NCBI GenBank assembly: GCA_002780205.1
Contig: PEVQ01000036.1
Coordinates: 1,462 to 8,040, forward strand
Direction: 5' to 3'
DNA length: 6,579 bases
DNA from: Elusimicrobia bacterium CG06_land_8_20_14_3_00_38_11
GTDB taxonomy: Bacteria > Elusimicrobiota > UBA8919
Shown: positions 1 through 4,870 of the stretch, piece by piece
Position numbering within the stretch: position 1 is the first letter of the stretch
How the letters are laid out: each line of letters starts with the position of its first letter
Notes under the pieces: generated by a model
Told to the model about the DNA's origin: nothing
What the model saw: only the letters and a program-made list of their open reading frames with translations
The model's database searches: none
Program-made: the position numbers and the translations under genes

Positions 1-266
1 AATTCCCTATCTTCCCCGAAGGTTCTTAAACCGATTTTTATCTGTGAAGTTGCATCCGACGAGAGTTCCGAGAGAATTTTAAGAATTGTTTTTTTGGCGA
101 TATCAATTTTCTTTTCCCTTTTGTCAAAAGTATCGTTCATACTCCCCGATGCATCAAGAATGATTTCTATGTTTTTTGTTTTCGTTTGACAATAAAGCGG
201 AACAAAATAAAAAACAGCAAGGCATATAATTAAAAACATCCTGCTGTTTTTTTGCATGGGTTTCAT
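1..266 (-). CDS. secreted von Willebrand factor A (VWA) domain protein, N-terminal part only
   Basis: The first 88 codons of a gene that continues past the left edge. Seen: an N-terminal basic stretch, a hydrophobic segment (about residues 10-26, counting from the ATG at 266) typical of a signal peptide, then at residues 33-43 the strand IEIILDASGSM. This carries the metal-ion-dependent adhesion site motif DxSxS (D38, S40, S42) of VWA domains. A Lys-rich amphipathic helix and a second beta strand (IKIGLRTFG) follow, as in the VWA fold. Cys26 follows PLY, which is not a good lipobox, so signal peptidase I cleavage is more likely than lipidation. In-frame ATGs at 266, 257 and 239 are possible starts; none has a clear Shine-Dalgarno sequence, and the first two lie inside a REP-like palindrome block. 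VWA proteins of this kind bind divalent metal and protein partners in the periplasm or at the surface. The specific role is unknown because the rest of the protein is missing. Confidence 0.8.
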   Translation of the reverse strand, partial: MKPMQKNSRMFLIICLAVFYFVPLYCQTKTKNIEIILDASGSMNDTFDKREKKIDIAKKTILKILSELSSDATSQIKIGLRTFGEDRE

Positions 267-283
267 TCGCTTCGTTTCACCCA
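257..283. repeat. REP-like palindrome overlapping the VWA gene start
   Basis: TGGGT (257-261) and ACCCA (279-283) are inverted around a 17-nt centre containing CGCTTCG. The pattern TGGGTTTC...CGCTTCG...ACCCA resembles a REP-type palindrome found in many bacterial genomes. The 5-bp stem is short on its own. It abuts and competes with the neighbouring palindrome at 280-297. Two of the candidate VWA start codons (266 and 257) lie in it. Confidence 0.4.
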
Positions 284-301
284 CCCTGAAGGATGGGCTA
301 C
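280..301 (-). repeat. REP-like palindrome preceded by GTAG
   Basis: CCCACCC (280-286) and GGATGGG (291-297) form a 7-bp stem with one mismatch around a TGAA loop (TTCA on the minus strand). On the minus strand the palindrome is preceded by GTAG (298-301), the tetranucleotide that marks REP units mobilised by RAYT (Y1 REP-associated tyrosine) transposases. No transposase is in this window, so a family assignment rests on the motif alone. Confidence 0.5.
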
Positions 302-312
302 ATTTATGGTGT

Positions 313-363
313 GATGCTTCAGGTTTAGACAGGTGGACTGAAGTCCACCTAAACTTTCGCATC
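313..363. repeat. nested imperfect hairpin with perfect 8-bp core, REP-like
   Basis: The core is a perfect inverted repeat, AGGTGGAC (331-338) and GTCCACCT (343-350), around a TGAA loop. Two outer arms also pair: GTTT (323-326) with AAAC (351-354), and GATGC (313-317) with GCATC (359-363), separated by small internal loops. The loop matches that of the neighbouring palindrome at 280-297, suggesting related REP units. It sits directly downstream of the lipoprotein stop codon at 369 and could also stabilise or terminate that mRNA, but no run of T follows on the minus strand, so it is not a typical intrinsic terminator. Confidence 0.6.
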
Positions 364-368
364 TTTTT

Positions 369-1082
369 TTATTTATTAAAATTTTCTAACTGCTTAAAAA
401 GGTCATCCTCGAAACCCGGCTCTTTTTTGACAGGTTTTTCCTGTTTTTTAGTCGAGCTTTCAGTTGATTTTTCAGCCGCTTCTTTCTTTTTGGTTTCCGT
501 TTTATACTGTCCGAGCGTTATTTTTTTGACGATAATTTTAGGCGGAAGTTTTCCTTCATTTAAGGCGACAACCCCGCCGGCATTTCCGTTGTAATAAATT
601 CTAAACGGAGCATCTTTGACTGCCGGCTGGTATGATGTTCCTTTTATTTCCAACTCCGACTCCCACTTGGGATGAATTATCAGTTTGCCGTTGGCATCAG
701 AAATACCCTTGACTATTGGAACTGAAAACCTGATTTTATAGACGCCGTTGACATCCGTCACCGCATTTTCAAAACCGATGCCGTCAACCATAACCTGAAT
801 ATTTTCTACGGGAACGCCGTCTTCATTGACAATTTCACCTCTTAAAAAGCCCTCGAACCAGTCGGTATAATTGGCATTGGATATAAATAAAAATTTTTTG
901 TAGCCGGCAAGTTTTTTAATAACACCCAAGTCGGTCAGGCGGTCGGGATTAAAATTTTCGTTGATGGTTGTAATTTTTCCGGTTGTTTTTTTACCGATAA
1001 TGGGAAATCCTGCACAACCAGTAAAAATAGTGATAAGTGATAAGTGATAAGTGATAAGTAAAAAATAAATGATTTTTTTCAT
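369..1082 (-). CDS. lipoprotein with carboxypeptidase-regulatory-like beta-sandwich domain
   Basis: 237 aa, function not recognised. An open frame extends to 1184, but the ATG at 1082 is chosen because it has GGGAG 7 nt upstream and begins a standard lipoprotein signal: MKK, a hydrophobic core, and FTGC with the lipidated Cys at residue 23. Residues about 78-118 (GEIVNEDGVPVENIQVMVDG, then TDVNGVYKIRF) have the look of a CarboxypepD_reg/transthyretin-like beta-sandwich, a fold common in envelope proteins and usually used for binding rather than catalysis. Residues about 190-222 are a Lys/Glu/Ser/Thr-rich, probably disordered linker, and a short amphipathic acidic end follows. The signal-peptide core is encoded by a heptanucleotide tandem repeat. 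The gene lies 122 nt after the TPR lipoprotein. It is probably anchored in the outer membrane facing the periplasm, since no Asp follows the Cys; a scaffolding or binding role is inference. Confidence 0.85.
   Translation of the reverse strand: MKKIIYFLLITYHLSLITIFTGCAGFPIIGKKTTGKITTINENFNPDRLTDLGVIKKLAGYKKFLFISNANYTDWFEGFLRGEIVNEDGVPVENIQVMVDGIGFENAVTDVNGVYKIRFSVPIVKGISDANGKLIIHPKWESELEIKGTSYQPAVKDAPFRIYYNGNAGGVVALNEGKLPPKIIVKKITLGQYKTETKKKEAAEKSTESSTKKQEKPVKKEPGFEDDLFKQLENFNK
1029..1059 (-). repeat. heptanucleotide tandem repeat (TATCACT)4 in a signal peptide
   Basis: Four perfect copies of a 7-nt unit, AGTGATA on the plus strand, at 1029-1035, 1036-1042, 1043-1049 and 1050-1056, plus 3 nt of a fifth. 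On the coding strand they encode residues about 8-18 of the lipoprotein (LLITYHLSLIT), its signal-peptide hydrophobic core. All three reading frames of the unit are used in turn, so three units equal 21 nt or seven residues (LITYHLS). Confidence 0.95.
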
Positions 1083-1089
1083 TGTTTTT

Positions 1090-1094
1090 CTCCC
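1090..1094 (-). promoter_or_regulatory. ribosome binding site of the beta-sandwich lipoprotein
   Basis: GGGAG on the minus strand, 7 nt before the ATG at 1082. It decides the start: the longer frame reaching 1184 has no comparable site and would put 34 extra residues before the signal peptide. Confidence 0.8.
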
Positions 1095-1123
1095 GAACGA
1101 AGCAAGAAATTTTTGAAGAGCCT

Positions 1124-1157
1124 CAATTTGCGACTTATTTTTTCCAGGAGCAAATTG
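1124..1157. repeat. 8-bp inverted repeat in the gap between the two lipoprotein genes
   Basis: CAATTTGC (1124-1131) and GCAAATTG (1150-1157) are perfect inverted copies around an 18-nt AT-rich spacer. The 122-nt gap (1083-1204) holds no convincing promoter. The TPR gene's stop at 1205 is followed on the minus strand by a weak GC stem and eight T residues (1183-1190), a poor terminator candidate. The repeat could be a regulator site, an RNA stem before the next gene, or chance. Confidence 0.35.
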
Positions 1158-1204
1158 TAGAGCGAGTTCTAACGAGTGTCTCAAAAAAAATTGCTTGCGA
1201 GCGA

Positions 1205-1807
1205 CTATTCCCTCTGCTTTCTGGAAATTATTTTATCTATCTCGTTATTTTTCTTTTTTGCCCATCTATTTTCTGAAAATTTAGCAATCAATATCTCTTT
1301 TATCTTTTTCACCGCATCGGGTCGTTGCGGAGATGTCCAGTACTCCTCAATTATTCTCTGATAAACCCGTATCGCTTCCTTAAAAGAGGAAATCTGCTCA
1401 TAGATTTTTGCCGACTCTTCCAAAGACCATGAAGCATATTGGCTTTTGGAAAATTTATCCGTCAGTTCCTCATATGCCTCCGCCGCTTCATTCCATTGGT
1501 TTATTCTTGTAAACGCTTCTGCGATCTTTTTCTGAGCCTCGTCGCCGTAATAGATATCGCCGAACTGGTCAATGTAATACTGATATTCGGCAATCGCTTC
1601 GTTATATTTACCGTCGTAGTAATACTTTTCCGCTCTCTGAAACTGCTGAACTGCCGCCTGATTTCCCCAGTAGTCGCCCGTCCTAACGGATTTATTTGAT
1701 GCACAACCGGTAAAGGCAGTAAGTAGGAAGTAGGAAGTAGGAAGTAGGAAAATACAAAACCAGTTTCTACTTTTTACTTTTAACTTTTTACTTTTAACTT
1801 GTTTCAT
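1205..1807 (-). CDS. tetratricopeptide-repeat lipoprotein, BamD/YbgF-like
   Basis: 200 aa. The start is the ATG at 1807, with AAGGAG 5 nt upstream; a GTG at 1813 overlaps that site and is rejected. The signal peptide has a strongly basic n-region (residues 3-14), a hydrophobic core (FLLPTSYFLL) and the lipobox FTGC with Cys35. From about residue 50 to 160 there are three helical-hairpin repeats of TPR type: AEKYYYDGKYNEAIAEYQYY, then AFTRINQWNEAAEAYEEL, then SAKIYEQISSFKEAIRVYQR. The tail is rich in Lys and Arg. Known relatives of this layout are BamD, a beta-barrel assembly lipoprotein, and YbgF/CpoB-like coordinators. At 200 aa it is shorter than typical BamD (about 240), so the call is by architecture only. 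It starts 2 nt after the stop of the 59-aa gene, with its ribosome site inside that gene, so the two are probably translationally coupled. Both n- and h-regions are encoded by heptanucleotide repeats. Confidence 0.85.
   Translation of the reverse strand: MKQVKSKKLKVKSRNWFCIFLLPTSYFLLTAFTGCASNKSVRTGDYWGNQAAVQQFQRAEKYYYDGKYNEAIAEYQYYIDQFGDIYYGDEAQKKIAEAFTRINQWNEAAEAYEELTDKFSKSQYASWSLEESAKIYEQISSFKEAIRVYQRIIEEYWTSPQRPDAVKKIKEILIAKFSENRWAKKKNNEIDKIISRKQRE
1721..1750 (-). repeat. heptanucleotide tandem repeat (TTCCTAC)4 in a signal-peptide core
   Basis: Four perfect copies of GTAGGAA (plus strand) at 1723-1729, 1730-1736, 1737-1743 and 1744-1750, with AA before them. On the coding strand they give the hydrophobic core FLLPTSYFLL, residues about 20-29 of the TPR lipoprotein. 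As in the neighbouring lipoprotein gene, the unit passes through all three frames. Confidence 0.95.
1764..1798 (-). repeat. degenerate heptanucleotide repeat, five units, encoding a basic n-region
   Basis: Five 7-nt units on the plus strand: TTTCTAC, TTTTTAC, TTTTAAC, TTTTTAC, TTTTAAC. The last four alternate as a 14-nt period. On the coding strand these are GTWAAAA-type units that encode the Lys-rich n-region (VKSKKLKVKSRN) of the TPR lipoprotein. They sit 13 nt from the GTAGGAA array and in inverted orientation to it. Confidence 0.9.
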
Positions 1808-1809
1808 TT

Positions 1810-1989
1810 TCACTCCTTCGGTTGAATGGTATATGCGACCAAAAATAATACTATGGCTGATAAAATACCAATAACAAGTTCAGGTATGCTAATTTTGTGT
1901 TCAACAAATTGCTTTATTACAAAAGCACCGAAAACTATCTTACTTAAATCAGCAAGATATTTCGCCAATAATTCGTATTTTTTATTCAT
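1810..1989 (-). CDS. 59-aa two-pass membrane protein, unknown function
   Basis: MNKKYELLAKYLADLSKIVF begins a 59-aa protein with two predicted membrane helices (about residues 13-29 and 36-54), short polar ends, and EHKISIPE as the intervening loop. An in-frame extension to 2079 exists, but it reads through another gene's coding region in a different frame and lacks a ribosome site. The ATG at 1989 overlaps the stop of the 31-aa gene (TAATG). Its only nearby GGAG is 17 nt away, too far for normal initiation, so translation probably depends on ribosomes finishing the 31-aa peptide. The stop (1810-1812) overlaps the region just before the TPR lipoprotein start. The family is not recognised with certainty; it resembles small DUF-type two-helix proteins common in metagenome-derived genomes. 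Confidence 0.75.
   Translation of the reverse strand: MNKKYELLAKYLADLSKIVFGAFVIKQFVEHKISIPELVIGILSAIVLFLVAYTIQPKE
1813..1818 (-). promoter_or_regulatory. ribosome binding site of the TPR lipoprotein
   Basis: AAGGAG on the minus strand, 5 nt before the ATG at 1807. It lies within the last codons of the 59-aa gene and rules out the GTG at 1813 as the start. Confidence 0.8.
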
Positions 1990-2084
1990 TATGTCTTTTG
2001 GTGTTTCTCCTGATATTTCACAATAACTAACATAATTAATGCAAATAGTACCATTACTAACCCAACAACAGAAAGCCAACTCAT
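1989..2084 (-). CDS. 31-aa single-pass membrane peptide, unknown function
   Basis: A very short gene with a strong GGAGG 5 nt before its ATG at 2084. The peptide starts MSWLSVVGLVMVLFALIMLV, one uninterrupted hydrophobic helix (about residues 3-22), and ends in a charged tail (KYQEKHQKT), which by the positive-inside rule should face the cytoplasm. The stop TAA (1989-1991) shares its last A with the ATG of the 59-aa gene. It lies 22 nt after the ppdK stop. The combination of a good ribosome site, a coherent membrane helix and an exact stop/start overlap makes it very likely a real gene. Small peptides of this type often modify a larger membrane partner (as CydX, KdpF and AcrZ do); that role here is inference. 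A leader peptide controlling the 59-aa gene is the alternative. Confidence 0.75.
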   Translation of the reverse strand: MSWLSVVGLVMVLFALIMLVIVKYQEKHQKT

Positions 2085-2089
2085 AAAAA

Positions 2090-2094
2090 CCTCC
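2090..2094 (-). promoter_or_regulatory. ribosome binding site of the 31-aa peptide
   Basis: GGAGG on the minus strand with a 5-nt TTTTT spacer to the ATG at 2084. This is the main evidence that the 31-codon frame is translated, and it is the only good ribosome site for the small-gene pair. Confidence 0.8.
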
Positions 2095-2106
2095 GTACTT
2101 CGTTTT

Positions 2107-4845
2107 TTATTTTCTACTTTTTTCTTCTACGACCACTTGCGCTGCGGCAAGTTTTGCAATTGGTACTCTGAACGGCGAACAGGAAACATAGTTCATTTTG
2201 ACGCGATGGCAGAACTTTACCGACTCAGGATCACCGCCGTGCTCGCCGCAGATTCCCACTTCAAGATTTTTTTCCGTTTTCCTGCCGCGTTCAATTCCGA
2301 TTTTAATCAACTCTCCGATTCCTTCAAAATCAATTGTCGCAAACGGGTCGCAGGGAAGAATTTTTTTCTTCAGATAATCCGGCATAAATCCGCCGATATC
2401 GTCTCTGGAAAAACCAAACCCCATCTGGGTTAAATCATTCGTTCCGAAAGAAAAAAACTCCGAGACCTCGGCGATGTGCGCCGCCGTTAAGCATGCTCTC
2501 GGAATTTCAATCATAGTGCCGAACAGATACAAAATTTTATTCAACCCGGAATTTTTCAGCGTTTCCCCGTAAATTTTCTCAACGATTTCCTTTTGATTTT
2601 TTAATTCGTTAACAGTTCCGACCACAGGAATCATAATCTCCGGAATAACCTTTTTACCTTCTTTGAGCAATTCGGCGGCGGCATCAAAAATAGCGCGAAC
2701 CTGCATTTCGGTAATTTCAGGATATGTAATTCCCAGTCGGACGCCGCGATGTCCCATCATCGGATTTGACTCGTGAAGTGCCTCTGCTCTATTGTTAAAT
2801 TCCTCGTCGGATATTCCTAACGACTGGGCAAGTTTTTTTCTTTCATCATCTCTTTTTGGAACGAATTCATGCAATGGCGGGTCTAAAAGACGAATCACAA
2901 CGGGGAAACCCTCCATAGCAGCAAGAGTACCTTTGATGTCGGCTTTAACGAACGGAAAAAGTTCGGCAAGCGCTTTTTTGCGTTCCTGTTCATCTTTGGA
3001 AATTATCATTTTCCTCAATAAAAATAGCGGCTGCTCGGAACTCTTTCCGTAAAACATATGCTCGGTCCGGAAAAGCCCGATTCCCTCGGCGCCGAAAGTT
3101 CTCGCCCTTTTTGCGTCCTCAGGCGTATCAGCGTTTGTTCTCACACCTAATTTTCTGATTTTGTCGCATAACTTCATGAACTCAACGAAATACGGATTTT
3201 CCTCGGCGGCTTTTACCATCGGAAGTTGCCCGCGGTAGATATAACCCTTTGAACCGTTGAGAGTTAACCAATCGCCTTCTTTCAACACAACATCGGTGCC
3301 TACAATTTTCAGTGTTTTTTCTTTGTCATCAACATGAAGTTCCCCTGCACCGACGATACAACACTTGCCCCAGCCGCGTGCAACAAGAGCAGCGTGCGAA
3401 GTCATTCCGCCGCGCGCGGTTAAAATCGCATTTGCAGCACGCATACCCTCAACATCCTCCGGATTGGTTTCCTCGCGAACTAAAATAACATCCTTTCCGC
3501 TTTTTCTCCATGCAACGGCATCATTTGCAGAAAAAACAATCATTCCGGTAGCGCCGCCGGGACCTGCCGGGAGACCTTTTGCGAGTGGCTTTGAATTTTT
3601 TTCAGAAACAGGGTCAACGATAGGATGCAGAAGTTCATCAAGTTGAGACGGTGTCACACGCATAATTGCCGTTTCTTTTTTAATCAATTTTTCTTTCACC
3701 ATATCAACCGCCATTCTGATAGCGGCAGGCCCGTTTCTTTTTCCGACGCGGCACTGAAGCATCCACAATTTTCCGACCTCAATCGTGAACTCAATATCCT
3801 GCATATCCCGATAGTGTTTTTCAAGTTTTTTCTGATAAGAATCAAGTTCTTTGTATATTTCCGGCATTGATATTTCAAGCGAACGAAGATTTTTGTTCCG
3901 CTCCGTTTTTCCCTGCTCGTTTATCGGATTGGGCGTTCTGATTCCTGCGACGACATCTTCGCCCTGGGCGTTGACAAGCCACTCGCCGTAAAATATTTTT
4001 TCACCGGTCGCGGGATTTCTTGTAAATGCAACGCCGGTAGCTGATGAGTTTCCCATATTTCCGAAAACCATCGCCTGAACACTTACGGCAGTTCCCCATT
4101 CATCAGGAATATTTTCTATCCGACGGTAAGAAATCGCCCGTTTTCCCTGCCACGACTGAAACACGGCGCTGATTCCGCCCCACAACTGTTCCATCGGGTC
4201 TTCGGGAAAATCTTTGCCAAGCACCTCTTTCACTTTTGATTTATAAATTTCAATGAGTTCCTTCAAGTTATCAGCAGACAATTCTGTGCCAAGTTTCACG
4301 CCTCTTTTTTCTTTCAGTATGTTGAGTTCTTTTTCAAGTTGCTGACGAATACCCTGACCCTCTTTCGGTTCAATTCCTGCTGCTTTTTCCATCACAACAT
4401 CACTATACATTTGTATAAGCCGGCGATGAGCATCATAAACAAATCTGGGATTGCCGGTTTTTTTGATAAGTGCTTCGCGGGTTTCGTTGTTAAGTCCGAT
4501 GTTCAGCACGGTTTCCATCATTCCCGGCATTGATTTTCTGGCACCGCTTCTTACGGAGACCAAAAGCGGATTTTCCCTGTCGCCGAATTTACAGTCCATC
4601 AATGTTTCAACTCTTTTAAGCGCCGCTTCAACCTGTTTTTTTAACTCCAACGGATATTTTTTTTTGTTTTTGTAATATGCAGTGCAAACATCTGTCGTAA
4701 TTGTGAAACCTGCGGGAACGGGAAGCCCGATTTTCACCATCTCGGCAAGATTTGCTCCCTTGCCGCCCAAGAGATTTTTCATTTTTTCATTTCCGTCCGC
4801 ATGCCCTTTCCCAAAAAAATACACATACTTCTTTTTCTTCGCCAT
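2107..4845 (-). CDS. ppdK: pyruvate, phosphate dikinase (EC 2.7.9.1)
   Basis: 912 aa, near the usual length of about 880-900 and apparently intact. It interconverts pyruvate, ATP and phosphate with phosphoenolpyruvate, AMP and pyrophosphate in the cytoplasm, serving gluconeogenesis or, in many anaerobes, PPi-dependent glycolysis. The N-terminal ATP-grasp domain shows GGKGANLAEM (27-36), PVPAGFTITTDVC (42-54) and SVRSGARKSMPGMMETVLN (97-115). TGVAFTRNPATGE (270-282) follows. The central phosphohistidine domain has GGMTSHAA (479-486) with the phosphorylated His484; the Thr two residues before it is the regulatory site in plant enzymes. The C-terminal PEP-binding barrel has FRTEHMFY (592-599), RLLDPPLHEF (652-661), MMGHRGVRLG (696-705), FGTNDLTQMGFGFSRDD (800-816) and GICGEHGGDP (864-873) with catalytic Cys866. 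AAAGGAG lies 5 nt before the ATG, 25 nt after the motB stop, so it is probably cotranscribed with the motor genes. The 912-residue length and PPDK-specific inserts separate it from PEP synthase and PTS enzyme I. Confidence 0.98.
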   Translation of the reverse strand: MAKKKKYVYFFGKGHADGNEKMKNLLGGKGANLAEMVKIGLPVPAGFTITTDVCTAYYKNKKKYPLELKKQVEAALKRVETLMDCKFGDRENPLLVSVRSGARKSMPGMMETVLNIGLNNETREALIKKTGNPRFVYDAHRRLIQMYSDVVMEKAAGIEPKEGQGIRQQLEKELNILKEKRGVKLGTELSADNLKELIEIYKSKVKEVLGKDFPEDPMEQLWGGISAVFQSWQGKRAISYRRIENIPDEWGTAVSVQAMVFGNMGNSSATGVAFTRNPATGEKIFYGEWLVNAQGEDVVAGIRTPNPINEQGKTERNKNLRSLEISMPEIYKELDSYQKKLEKHYRDMQDIEFTIEVGKLWMLQCRVGKRNGPAAIRMAVDMVKEKLIKKETAIMRVTPSQLDELLHPIVDPVSEKNSKPLAKGLPAGPGGATGMIVFSANDAVAWRKSGKDVILVREETNPEDVEGMRAANAILTARGGMTSHAALVARGWGKCCIVGAGELHVDDKEKTLKIVGTDVVLKEGDWLTLNGSKGYIYRGQLPMVKAAEENPYFVEFMKLCDKIRKLGVRTNADTPEDAKRARTFGAEGIGLFRTEHMFYGKSSEQPLFLLRKMIISKDEQERKKALAELFPFVKADIKGTLAAMEGFPVVIRLLDPPLHEFVPKRDDERKKLAQSLGISDEEFNNRAEALHESNPMMGHRGVRLGITYPEITEMQVRAIFDAAAELLKEGKKVIPEIMIPVVGTVNELKNQKEIVEKIYGETLKNSGLNKILYLFGTMIEIPRACLTAAHIAEVSEFFSFGTNDLTQMGFGFSRDDIGGFMPDYLKKKILPCDPFATIDFEGIGELIKIGIERGRKTEKNLEVGICGEHGGDPESVKFCHRVKMNYVSCSPFRVPIAKLAAAQVVVEEKSRK

Positions 4846-4850
4846 TTGTG

Positions 4851-4857
4851 CTCCTTT
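4851..4857 (-). promoter_or_regulatory. ribosome binding site of ppdK
   Basis: AAAGGAG on the minus strand, 5 nt before the ppdK ATG and within the 25-nt gap after motB. No promoter fits in that gap, which supports cotranscription. Confidence 0.8.
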
Positions 4858-4870
4858 CGCTCTGCTACAT

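Noticed and set aside
313..363. Nested hairpin as an intrinsic terminator of the beta-sandwich lipoprotein gene
   Set aside because: No T-tract follows on the minus strand; the shared loop and neighbouring palindromes fit REP-like repeats better.
256..594. Plus-strand open frame of 112 codons across the palindrome block and the lipoprotein end
   Set aside because: It lies antisense to the lipoprotein 3' end and REP-like DNA, with no ribosome site or family resemblance.
1083..1184. N-terminal extension of the beta-sandwich lipoprotein to an ATG at 1184
   Set aside because: It would bury the lipoprotein signal 34 residues inside the protein; the ATG at 1082 has GGGAG at the right distance and begins a normal lipoprotein signal.
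1183..1200. Intrinsic terminator after the TPR lipoprotein (GC stem plus eight T on the minus strand)
   Set aside because: The stem is only about 3 bp with a small loop, too weak to call a terminator despite the T run.
1029..1798. Heptad arrays as a CRISPR or iteron array
   Set aside because: Units are 7 nt with no spacers and lie inside coding sequence; there are no cas or rep genes nearby.
1990..2079. N-terminal extension of the 59-aa protein to 2079
   Set aside because: The region is better read in another frame as the 31-aa membrane peptide, which has a strong ribosome site and a TAATG junction; the extension has neither a site nor plausible composition.
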